Source: Klebsormidium nitens (taxonomy: Eukaryota; Streptophyta; Klebsormidiophyceae; Klebsormidiales; Klebsormidiaceae). Taken from it: DNA of 64,000 nucleotides. The translations under genes and the position numbers were made by a program. This document shows, piece by piece, positions 13,390 to 25,100 of the stretch (position 1 is the first letter of the stretch; each line of letters opens with the position of its first letter). The DNA is taken from positions 74,673-138,672 of the forward strand of contig DF237163.1 in NCBI GenBank assembly GCA_000708835.1, written 5' to 3'. The notes beneath the pieces are model-generated. The model was not told the DNA's origin, did no database searches, and worked only from the letters and a program-made list of their open reading frames with translations.

Positions 13390-16300
13390 ATGCACGCAGC
13401 TACTTGCAGCGCTCGTTTAGGGCCTTCTGTCAGCCTCACAAATTTAGGATGCAAGAGGGGGTTACCTCATCACAGGGGGGGGAGCGCCAGACTCCTTCCC
13501 AGACAGGGTAGGATCAAGGGGAGAAACACAAAATGCAGCATGAGTAGAGGGGGGGACGATGCAGAGGTGGATGTTGCAGTGATTGGGGGGGGGCCAGGAG
13601 GGCTAGCAGCAGCATTTGCCCTTATTGCAAAGGTGCGATGCGTGTCAGACTGACTACTAACTGTATCAGCACCTTCTTTGTCTTCTACAGAGTCACTCTT
13701 AAGGTAGTTCCTTTACTTGGATACGAGATTGTTTGAGTGACAGGAGTCATTGCTCACGTGTGGAAGCTGGCATAGAGCTTTTGGCGCGGTCAAGTTTTCA
13801 AGCATAACCGAGTGACGCTTGAAAGTAGAAAGCTTGAACAGTAGACCGACAGTTCTGGGGCAGAGCTGGGAGAACACTTACAGCATAAAACATTGCAGCA
13901 AAAAACATCGCAGCAGAAAACATCGCAGGAGGACCACAAAACATCCTCTATTTCAACTTCTTTGGTTGTCTCCGGATGCTCATACCTGTCAGGCTCTTGC
14001 TCAGAGCTCCACGTTAGTGCCTCCTTTTCCTTAGACCACAGTATGCCATATGCCTTCAACCTGCTAAGGATACCAAGAAGACTGCTCCTGAAACTGTTTC
14101 TTGCTTCCCCCAGGGCTTAACAGTTCGTGTGTACGAAAGGAGTAAGGCCGTCCAACAGGTTGGGGCACTCCTCTCGCTGTTTCCAAACGGCTTGGAGGCC
14201 CTTCACAAGATCGACCCAACCACCTACGAAGCAGTGCTTGGAAAAGCGGAGCCTCCTTCCTCGTGAGCATCTTGGCTCAGGTTGCTGGCTACGACTTTTG
14301 CAATTCTTGCCAGTCTCTGTGATTCAAGTCAAGTCGAGTCGTTCTGTTCCACCTTGATCTGCTCTAGACTTCCAACGTCTTTTGCAAGTACAGGCAGTAC
14401 TTAAGCCAGCTTCACCATCATTGCTGACTGCCATTTGCCGTGAGGTTGTGTCAACTTTCACATGGTTTCTGACATGCAGCATGATCTACACATTCCGAAG
14501 AGAGCTTCGCACTGTGTACAGTGTAGAGTTCCACAGAGCGCTAGCAACCGTTCCTGGAGCACACTCACAACTAATTTTCAACGAAGGGAGCTGTACCAAT
14601 GTGTGATGCCCTTGCCAGCCTGCAAAAAGCGGCGGCCTCAGCTTGCGAAGCACCCTAAGCGTGGTGCCTGTCTGACTTCAAACTTGTCCATGGCTCCTGC
14701 AGGAGTGTCAGAATGGATCCCCGAGGCACCCTTCTCGGTCCGCCCGGCCCGCACCCCTTTAGTGCCATGGAGGGCAAGTACGGACACCCCTTTGTCAACA
14801 TTATATGGTACGAACTGACGGTAGGTCAGAGGGCTGACAGCAGTTGCTTTGAAAGCAAGACCTCCCCTTTGATGCTTCTCAGAGACGACCAGTGTGTGCA
14901 ACGAACATGAATCTTGGGCAATCTCGGAACTCCTTCAGCCCGCAGCCAGAGTGCGGCCTGCCAGATCATGTCAGCAGAACTCCCTTTGAGAAGACCTCAT
15001 TCTATCATAGGACGTTCTCCGCTCGAGGTTACCTCCAGGGACTGTTCATCTAGGCCACCGCTGCGTGGGGTTTGAAGACGCCGGCGCGCATGTTGCTGTG
15101 GAGTTTGAGAACCAAGCGACCGTGAAAGCGCGCATGGTCATCGGTGCAGACGGGGTGCGCTCTGTGGTCCGAAGTATGCTGCTCTCCGATGGGCCCCCGA
15201 CTTACACAGGTGAGCTCCGGTGGTGACAGGGAGTGGGAATACACTCTGCTGCATCAGCTTTCAGTGCAAAAGGTGACAGTGACCATAGTAGAGAAGATGC
15301 TAGCCTGGTTCATGCGAGCAACGTTGATCGGAACGGCGCCCCACGGAAGTCGAACCTCGTCCAACCTCCGAAAGCCGATTTTGGGGCACAGGTTAGGTAC
15401 TAGGAGACAGCAAAAGTTTCTTGCAGCATTGAGCTGCATCTTCTGTTGCCTGCAATGCGAACCTTCTAGCCAGCTGTACAGTGAACGCCTGCTCACGGGG
15501 CCGACCGTCGTCAGGATCAGTTCCTTGCACGCACTAACAACAGACACGTGTGTGCTCAATCAGTGGGATGAAGTTCGGAGTTCTCCAAACCTCCCGTCTC
15601 TGTGCCGTTTCCTTTGCAACAAAACAATGCGCCGGACCTGCCTCTCTTTTGGCCTGCTTGAGGCGAATCTTTTCCGACACCTTTTCTCAACCCCTGCATC
15701 GTTTCCCTTCCGCTGCAGGCATCATGAGCTGGCGTGGGGTGTTTGACTCGGATGCAGACATCCTGACCCCCAGCCGCCAAGCTTCGGTCACAAGTGGCAC
15801 CGACAAAGGCGGGCCGGACAAGCTCTTTCTCGCTGTGGATATTCAGGTCCGCCGTTCCCTCTTTCGTCAACCAAAAAGCAGAGAAACAACCTCGGTCGGG
15901 ACATAGCATTCTTTCGCATCGACACCCTTCTGACTTAATCGCAGTCTGGTCGCCGCGACTTTCCGCGGAAATTCAGAGTAGAGTTTAGCTTTCCAGTAGA
16001 GAAAGATGGGCTCACTCTTGAGCTCAAAAGGCAAGGTTCGGCCTGAGACGGTGGCGCATCGTGTAAAATCCGTCTCCTTTGTTGAGGACTGCCACTGTGT
16101 TCGGAGTGTCTGCTCACTCGAGCTTCAGCAGGACAAGTAAAGTTGGTCAGCAAGCGAGAGTTTCCAGCAGCAGCTCTTGCAACTGGGTTGCAACTGCTTT
16201 CGATGTGGACGAAATGAGGAAGCCCCGGCTCTGTCAAAGGCATTGATTTGGTAGAAGCGTTGTGTGCTCAAACTGCAAAGAGTGATAAAGTGTAGAGTAT

Positions 16301-18783
16301 TGGGACAATCTGACCAGAAGCACCCTCTATCTAAAGCATCACATCAAACCAGAGCACGTCTCGTTGACTTGCAGGCGCGGAAGACGGCGTGGGTCGCCTT
16401 CGTGCTTCAGGCAGAGGACCCGTCCGAAACACCCAAGCTTTCGGACGGTGCTGCTCATCTGGATCGCGTCCGAAGCCTCTTCTCGGACTGGGAGGCCCCT
16501 CTGCTGCACAGAGTCTTAGATGCAACAGACAGCGCGCGTGTGTTGCCGCTCGGGATCTTCGAGCGCTCCCCTGCTGACACGTGGAGCGGTGGGAGGGTGA
16601 CACTTGTCGGCGATGCGGCGCATGCGATGCAGCCCTGGCTGGGGCAGGGGACGAACTCTACCTTTGAGGACGTGCATACGCTAGCAGAGGTAAGAGAGCG
16701 TGACAGGTGTACGTCCGAATGCGCAAACTCCAGCGGATTTGAGGACACATTGATCAACGTTGATCGTTGAACATTGATCATTGATCAACGTCACAACTCG
16801 TGATGCAAGTTACACGATGTGATAAGAGGTGAGAAGCGCCCCACACCGCAACTCACCTATATATGAGAACGTACGAGTACACTATGGCGAGCAGCTTTTG
16901 CCCGCTGCATTGAACAGGTGTTTGAATGGAATTTTGCTTGCCAGATCTGACTTAGGTCTTTGCACACAGAGCGGGTGTTGTTTTCCTCATCTCGCCAAGA
17001 TCCGAAGGTGTTGTTATGCTCAAATTCCCCCAGTCACTCTGGGGGTTACCTTCCGCACGGAAAAGTGGCCCCGTGCAACGGTCAGATTGTCATCGTAAAA
17101 GTTTACTTCTTCACAAAGCTCCAGAGCATGGTGGAGATTGGAACACCTCGGTGTTTTTGCTACACAGGAGTTTTTGGCCCTTAACTATGGTTGGTTATGA
17201 GCTGCATATGGGCTGGTTAAAAAGTGATTATGTGTCCAATAAACAGACTTGGGCGGTAACCAGCCCCGGAACAAGTTTAAAGCCGGGTTATTTGTTTGGT
17301 AATCTGAGACTCCGTCCGGTAACCCGCCTGGTTGGCAGCCAAATTTCCCCGTGCTGATGTATTGCCGTACGAGGTCGGCAACTTCAAAACAACACCCTCG
17401 GTGTTTGTGCGGCGACGGCAGCGCGGCAATCGCTCAAATACCACAACACCCGCTTTGTTTGTAAAGACCCTTTGAGTCCTGTGTTCTGTTTTACGCTACG
17501 CTTCGGCAAAGATGCAAACTGGCCAACACTGGAACACTTTGTGCTGGGACACAGCCGAAAAGCGGGAATGTAGATGAGGCGCTGGGCGATCCTTGCGCTT
17601 GCTGAGAGGGATCCCTCCACTCCTCCACATTCTCTGGAGCTGGCGTACATGCTGCTGGGATACGAAGAACGGGCCTCAATCAAACAGATTCTAAGATGAA
17701 TCCTTTAATCGGTGAACCTATTGGCGCTGAAATTGTCATCCACGTTCATCCCTCGTCTTTTGACAACTCTTCGTCACAGTCACAATTACATTAACAATAA
17801 CAATAACAATATCGATATGAACAATGGTCGTTGGCCAAGCCAGCTCAAAGTCGCATGTGAGTGCCACAATTCCTCAATTGTCACTTCCTCACTGCTATGC
17901 CTCAGCTTTAGCAATCGTGAAGAAAGTAAGCAATCGTGAACAAAGTCACAGCGGTTGTAAGACCCACAATCCTGGTGCGTCGACGTGTTTGCAGTTGCTA
18001 GCGGCCGCTGGAGGGCCGAAAGTGTTGGGCGATCGGTCAGCTGTTGTTTCCGTGTTGAAAGAGTACGAGTCCAGACGGATACCGAGAACGAAAACCCTCC
18101 AAAGGTTAGCGCTTCCGCCGAACCCTGCTCTCTGCACACCGCAATCAACCCGTCCAAGTTTACCTGCGTTTTTTTTCGCCTGTGTGGGGTTGAAGCATTC
18201 AGGCAGACCTTTCCACCTCCACCTCCATGTTTTCGGGAGCCCCATTTGCCCGACTATCTGCGACTCTAGAGCAGACTCTCGGGTTTGACACCAGGCGCCC
18301 AGACCTTCGATTGCAATGGTTACGCAAGAAGATGTCCATACCAGCTATATGCATCGCTCCGCAACTGGGGATATCTGAGCTCTGATTATATACTACGTCT
18401 TCTTCTAACTTTCTTCCAATTGGATCTTCGGACTTGAGACACCTTTCTAAGGTCCGCATCTCGCTAGCTATAACGCTTCGGTTGAGGGAACGTTCAGTGC
18501 CTCCTTGTATCGGCTCCACCTATGTTGAGGGCCTGTGTCTTGGCCGTCGACTCCTATACGATGGGTCAGGTTCTTGCAACTTAGATATGCGAGGAAAAGC
18601 CGCAGGCCTCTGGCAAAGTCTGACCTATCCTTTGACCTATTGACCTGCAGTTGGAGCCAGTCTACGGTGCTCCGGCCATTGGATCAACCTCCACCTCCAC
18701 GAGCCACACAGTTCATGAGGAGCGCCGAGGAGGATGATTGGATGTATACGTATGACCACGCAGTGCTCACAAGTCTTGCGTAG
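13390..18783 (+). CDS. Plastid-targeted FAD-dependent monooxygenase (PHBH/UbiH-like, class A)
   Basis: Proposed exons: 13390-13632, 14114-14262, 14703-14824, 15039-15209, 15719-15846, 16375-16689, 17995-18104 and 18651-18783 (456 aa). The N-terminus from Met1 to about residue 50 is rich in Ser, Arg and Leu with few acids, like a chloroplast transit peptide. A Rossmann dinucleotide-binding motif follows (VIGGGPGG, about 64-71). Next come the NADPH/FAD motif GADGVRS (about 207-213) and the FAD ribityl-phosphate motif GDAAHAMQPWLGQG (about 350-363). These three in order define class A flavin monooxygenases such as zeaxanthin epoxidase or UbiH relatives, which hydroxylate or epoxidise substrates using NAD(P)H and O2. 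The substrate is not readable from the sequence. Two junctions are weak: exon 3 to 4 uses donor GTCAGA, and the 15 or so residues usual there (a helix before the TVHLGH strand) are missing, so a small exon may be unresolved. The exon 7 donor (GTTAGC) is also non-standard. The start at 13540 (no transit peptide) is the alternative. Confidence 0.72.
17512..17698 (+). other. Coding-like fragment inside the monooxygenase intron
   Basis: Within intron 6 (16690-17994) two short frames abut. One ends in HFVLGHSRKAGM and stop near 17568. A second starts with ATG one base after that stop codon (near 17570) and ends at about 17698 with LGYEERASIKQILR. The amino-acid texture looks more protein-like than the rest of the intron, but I recognise no family. 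It could be a decayed mobile-element or gene fragment, or simply chance. Confidence 0.2.
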
Positions 18784-21700
18784 GGATGAAGCGGCAGGAG
18801 AAGCATGCCGCACAGCCGCAACACGCCTTAGAGCCCAATCCTAGCTTAACAAGAGCACGATACAGTTCGGTCTCACCAGCTATACAGATGAGTCTAGGTA
18901 AACATCAAATCTGGGTAGACGTCAATTCTAACACGTGATGTGGGCAACGCTACGGTTCCTGACATGATCAAAAACGAGATCAATCAGCGCTTTCCTTGAT
19001 ACGCGCACACGTCAAGTGGCACATCCAACCAAGTTGCATGCGCAGACCTATCTTTTCATAAGTGGCGTACGTAAGTGATTCAATTTATCTCCTTGACTAA
19101 GACTTGTGTCTTCTTTATGAATTATACTTACACGCAGATGGTAGGGTGGAAAGAGCTTTCAAGCTCAACTCCTGAGTTGAATACAAACAGGGCCATGAAA
19201 ATTGCAGAATGATCTGCCCACCAAGAAGTGGGCACAGCGAAGCATCAACAACGGAAAGGAAAAAGAGGAAACTTCTTGGTACTTTTCTTTTGGCTCCGAG
19301 TCCACATGCACTCTGACCAATGCCCGTCATGAAGCACGTTGTCTCGCCCTTGCCGGCTCGAAAGCACTTAAAGCAGACAAAAAGCCGCCAAAACAAAGTC
19401 AGTTTCATGTTCTAAGTTGGACGCTGGTATGCCGGGCCCCCAGCTTCTCGATATACAGTTGGCCCTTCCTCAGTCGGATCCATCAAGACCTTCCTTTTTC
19501 CTTCCTCAGTCACCGCTCAAAATTCGAAACACGCGAGCTCGTTTCGCTCTGCATGAGACGGGCCGGCGTGCTTCCCGTTTCGGGGTTGAAAGTGGTGACT
19601 AATCCTTGGAATCCTTGTGCGTTTTTGCGACTAGCAGTGCAAGCCGGTGAAGGAAAGTCAGCCGGACAGACTCAAGAACCAAAACTGTTTTGGCGCACAC
19701 GCGCAAAGGACCAGATCTTGAGCCATCTGAGCCAACTCAATATCCGCCTTTTATGGACCCAACCGCATCACTGGAGGCAGGGCCCAATAGTGAATCAACA
19801 AGTAAATTTGCGCGTGGGCGCTCATTCACATCTTAAGGAGGTAGGCGGCCTCCAATATTTCACGCTACGCGCTGAGTTCGCTCCTGGGCGAAAGCAGCTT
19901 CCCGGCCATGGCGCGCTTTTGTCTGAAAGCAACCATATGCCCATACAACGAACAGCCCAAGAAAAGCTACAGAGACTACTTACTGCGGCAGACAGATGGT
20001 GGGCTCTCGAGTTGCTTATTGCTCATATGGCGGTTCTGTCCATCGTCAAAAAGAACGTGCATCTGAGACAGACAAATTAGTAAACTTTCCCATGCAAGGT
20101 CTAATTTGTCGGAACGTCCGTAGGATGGAAAGAACGATTCTTATAAAGATAAGGTCAATGGCACCTAAGTTGCAGCTTATTCAATTGTGCGCGCACACCG
20201 ACTAGACATCAGAAAATAGGATCTACGATACAAGTGCATATGGCGCGGCTACGCTGCGGCCTTTTGCAGGGTGGCCACCGTACGTCGGATGCATAGTCCT
20301 TGCCTGTCAGGCTGTACGGTTCGTGACAATATTCTCGACTATCAAACGTGCTTAGATTCAGCAGTCAATGCTCGTGGGGTTGCGCTTGCAGGAATTGGAA
20401 CGAAGGAAATCTAGCTCGAAACTGATGAGCTAGGTCGATTATAATTGCGAGCCTGCTAGATTGATCACAAACGTGAGCACCGCACTGCAGGAACAAAGTC
20501 TAATTACATGCAGACCTTCTTCTGAATCACGGGGTAAATTGGTCAAAGACCAACCGTTTCAATTAGCATATCTTTGTTTAGCAAGAGGGCCAATAAACGG
20601 ACTCGACTCTGTCATGTCATATCAAGTCCGCTTTAGCAGGTCTAAGCGGTCGAACGACCAATATCCTAAATGGCCCTTATCGAAAACCAAGGGCAGCCTT
20701 GTCTCTCAATTGAGTGCATGAGCAGCTTGGGGAAGATGAACCTAATAACTCTTTTCAACAGTCCCTCCAGCTGCGCGGTTTGCCACCATGCGCACTGACA
20801 GAAGCACAAGCAACGAAGTAACAAACAGTCAACACGCTGCACTTTTCAAATGACCAATTCCGACAGGCACTCCTGAACTGCCAGCTCGGCAGCTAGCTCA
20901 GTGGGCGCCCACCGGCCCATAGCCGACACAAGGCTCTCAACCTGCCCGGTTGACTTCAGCTCTTTCGTTCCGTACTCACTGAGAAGCAGACCCGGCGGAT
21001 TCACAAGAGACGAATCTTGGATGCGCACCGTTTGAGAGCCAAGACATCTCGAGACGATCAAGCACACGTCCAATTTGCGATGCAAAGGTCAGTCCGACGG
21101 ACCCTGACTTCAACTTCCACTACTAGTTGACAAAGCGGCCCAATGAAGCGTCCTGGTGCATCTGACCGATCAGATGTGCAACTTTCAAGAAAGAACCTAA
21201 GGGACGAAGTCGATTCAACTTTAAGACCGAGCGAACTATGATGGCACTGCAGACTCGGCAACGCACGGCTTCCAAACGGCAAAGAATGCTTCTTGCTATG
21301 ATTACAGCTGTCTTCGCTTAAGCCTCAAACCCTATGATCACGATTAACGCATCTGGAGTCCAATCCTGGAACTAATTCATTAGTTGAGCTACACGAAAGG
21401 ACCCCTTTTGACATTAAGTAGTAGCCTAAGGGGCCCTGCTTCGCTGGTGTGACCTACCCATAACCTGCCTCGCTACGCCTAGCCTCGATGGTTTTTGCAG
21501 CGTGTCGTTTCAAAACCCTGATCCTGAACAATCTTGAAGCTTCCCCAAAGCCTCTAAGACTGACGATCGACGCTCAAATCTACGAACGAAATGAACAACC
21601 GACTGATTTGTGACTTCACTGTGAAATGCGTGCTGCTAAGAAATCCTTGAACGACACTAACAAAGTCTAAGAACGAACGTACCGGAATCTAAACAACGTC

Positions 21701-22178
21701 AGCCCCATACGGACGCTCAGTGGACGGCCTATCTTGCAACGGAATGTCTTGACGAACAACGCGCTTTCGCGAAAACTCGTAAGGCAGGTGGCCTGGAAAG
21801 CGGCACGAACGAAGGGGATCAAGGGCCGGGCAAAAGATAGGCTAACGGACGGGTTAATAAAAGGGTGCAAGCGGGTTTCAAGGTGCATCGTCAGCTTAAG
21901 TCGTGCGGGACGATATGACGCTGAAGTCAAGAAGCTGTTCTTAATACAGCCCATCCTTCTCTGTATTCTTAGCAGACAGGTCTCCCTGTGCACACAACAA
22001 TTTGGACATTGGCGAACGGACTCGCAGGGTCAGAATCTGAAAGTTGAATTCTTGAGAAGCTCTACGGGAGGGTAGACCGCAGATGCACTGCATCACTGAA
22101 AGCTCACAGTCCTCTTAGGAGCCCAAGAAACGGGGGCTGCTTCGGACACAAAACCCGATGCACCAGTCGTGTTGGCCG
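18784..22178. other. Spacer with no recognised gene
   Basis: The spacer lies between the 3' ends of the monooxygenase (+) and the lipid phosphatase (-), so the two genes converge on it. I see no exon chain or mobile-element protein. Its one notable item is a 292-codon uninterrupted plus-strand frame at 19202-20080, listed separately. Confidence 0.5.
19202..20080 (+). other. Orphan open reading frame, 292 codons
   Basis: This is the longest frame in the window that no gene model explains. It begins with ATG and has no repeats, signal peptide, membrane segment or familiar motif, and I do not recognise it. Base composition is near 50% GC, so a run this long without a stop is not trivially expected, yet its codon texture is unlike the GC-rich exons nearby. 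It may be a recently decayed repeat protein, an orphan gene or chance. Confidence 0.2.
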
Positions 22179-25100
22179 TCATATTGTCCGCTTCGCAGAC
22201 CATGCGAAGCTGTCAGCCCGGGAACAGATCCCTACCGCTGAGTGGCAGTGATCGGAGACTTCTGGTGGCAGAAACACCAACCGAAAAAAAGACCAGTAAT
22301 GTGTGGGACACTCACTTTCGGGATCTGAGAACCTGGGGTAGTGTTGGCGGTACACGAAGTACGCAAAGAAGAAACCTGCAAAATGTTTACTCACGTCAGG
22401 ATCTCGTAGCACGAGAGTACACGCCTGAAAATGGTCGTGAAGAAGGTGCAGCAACGCCCTGAAATATGCGGAGAGAGAGCTGCGATAGTTGTGAACTGGT
22501 CTCGGGCTACGAGCCAGCAGGCTATTCTAGCAAGGTGTGGAACGATTCGAAACCAGAGCTGCCTCAAGTAAGGGGAGGACGTCTTGAATCGTCACCAGCA
22601 ACTCCTGAATGACTCTGTTCCTTACCCACGAGCAATCCCATGATGATATCCGTCGGATGGTGCTTGTAGTTGCAAAACCGGGTGTAGCCAACGAAGATGG
22701 CAGCAATGGACGGGAGTAGGACCACCACCAGCTTGCTGACGTGGCCCCGCCGGTCGCCCACGTGGAGCTTGCCCGCCAGGTAGAAGGAGAGATAGCCCAG
22801 GCCCGCCGCGCTCACTGCAGTAGAATGGATACATGCTCAGCATATGCCGACGTCATCTATCTAGCAATTGCTGGATTGAGGTACAGTCCTGAACGTGGCC
22901 AACAAAATCTACTCGACATACGTCTTGCAGACTTTGAACTTATGCTGAGCGACACCAAAATTGCTCTGCGGATGCAGCTGACGTCAGCTTCGGGATACCA
23001 AAGTCCTGGTGGCGCTAATTATGCTGCCATCGGAGTTCCTCCTTGCCAGGATCACACCTCACTTCTTCCATCAATCACGCGAAACAGACTTGCATTCAGG
23101 AGCGATGGCAATCATGTGACAAGAAACTCTAATGCCACAGAACCCAGCGTGGACAGCGTGCAATTGATGCGTGCGAAAGCGCTTGTCCAGTGACTCGGAA
23201 AGGCGACAAGGCAAGCAGGAAGTTGGTGTCATGGTCGCAAAGGAGGCACCCTAGAGAATAGGGCGTACGACGTTGCGGAGTGACAGACCCGCTAAGGACT
23301 GGCAGGACCCAAGAAAAGAGCGATGGGAACGTGAACAGCCTCAAAAGGAGGGGCGACTAGATTAAAGAACACTCGCAAACACCCCGCCTAACGAGCGAGC
23401 CACATCTCGCGTGCGTTTGCAACTCGGGAAAACGTTCCTTTCATACCCTAGAACAGCATGAAGCAAGGAAGCACACTGATTGCCTATCGTGTCTAGGATC
23501 CAAATCATTGACTTGAACGTCTGTAGACTCTGTGCTTGAGGTCGGAGGCATCAACAAACGCGCCACGTACTGAAGGGCTTTCGGCGTAGTCACACGCAAA
23601 AGATGCGACCAGCTAAACTATACACAAACGGAACTCAAAGTTTGTCGAATCCACACCTGCGTGCTGGCGCCTTACAGAGTATGCTGTCAAGAGTTCTAAA
23701 GCGTCACCGAGTAACAAGCCCTCTCAATAAGTGGTCCGACACAAACACCAAACGAAGCTTCGGTTGCCGTTGTGGACGAAACTTTCGGGGCTCCAAAAAG
23801 GGGAAGTCTAGGTAGAAAGGGTCGAGTAAAATCTCCCGCACCGTTCGAACACTTGCTTCAATACATCGCTCGACTCACATTTTAGCAAAGTACGTTATCT
23901 TTGAACTCGTAGCTCTTGGTTCAAACACCAAGTGGAAGCGGAATTGAGACGCAAGTCGCTAGACACGCTTTCTCTCCGTCACGAAGCGATGCGCATTCGT
24001 TCCTTCATTCTTCGAATGATTCAGGACCTTTCACCAAAGGCTTCCGCTCGGAATCCAAAATGAGCAGTGACAGCTTCATGTCACTACTTTCTATCGTCCT
24101 TGCCTTAATCACAGGTACCAAGCTACAAGACATGGCTCCGATGTGTCATGTTGGAAAAGATCCGCTAGAGAGACGGACCACAGCATCGTCCTTGCCATGA
24201 TGCCGCTAAGTGACAATGACGAAGCAGACACCACACGCATAACGTCCGCGTCCAGCGTTACTGTGCGAACGCCCGTTAAGAACTGCTCTCCGCATGCTCA
24301 GCGGAACGGTTTTAGGTTTGCGTTTCTTTTTCGGTTGTCAGGGTCCCAAGCGGCTGAACCAATACCAATTCACTACCAGTCCAAAGAGACAATTAAGACG
24401 GAAACAAGCGCCGCATGTTGCTCTCCGCATGCTCGGCAGAACGATTTTAGGTTTGCTTTTCCTTTTTGGATGTTAAGGTCCCAAGCGGCTGAACACTCCA
24501 ATACCTATTCACTAATAGTTTAAAAAGAGACAATGAAGATGGAAACAAGCAGCGCAATGAAGATATACCAATGCAAAACAGGGGGGAAAGAAAGAAAAAG
24601 AGAGAGAAACAAGCGACAAACATAGCTTCGTGAAGCATCCACCTTACTCTCAGATCACCCTCAAACAGCTTTTCAAGAATCTTCTTGCTAGTCAGAGATG
24701 CCCAAAACTTCGGATGGTCTTCTTGCCAGTAAAGGCTAGCTAAAGGAGCGTAAGGCACAATTGCGTGCGTAAACCAGATTAATCATATTTGTACAAATAC
24801 TGGACTGAGCAGGGTATTGGGTGGGCCACAAACCGGCTTCAAACCATACTTCGAGAATACGCCGACAAGGTCAAAAGGTCTTTCGAAGAAGACATAAAAG
24901 CAGAGAAAACGGGCAACCTCGCAAAAGACCGCCAGAAGCCACTCCAAAAGTAGAGCACTGTCCCTGTTCTAAAATGAGTCTGCTGCGAAGGCGAGCGGTT
25001 TCAACAGGTTGTCGTTATTTCCGGGAAAGGACTGAGGTTGCTGACTCTGTAGACGATTACTACTGGCAGTCAAGACGTGCCAACAGCGGTCTCTTCCCAG

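Noticed and set aside
15144-15746. 200-codon plus-strand frame across monooxygenase exons 4 and 5
   Set aside because: It is a shadow frame covering parts of two exons and the intron between them, with no domain.
24447-24758. Minus-strand frame reading EDHPKFWASLTSKKILE inside LPP
   Set aside because: Considered as the missing LPP exon. It lacks the SGH motif, and the true exon was found at 25601-25700 in correct phase.
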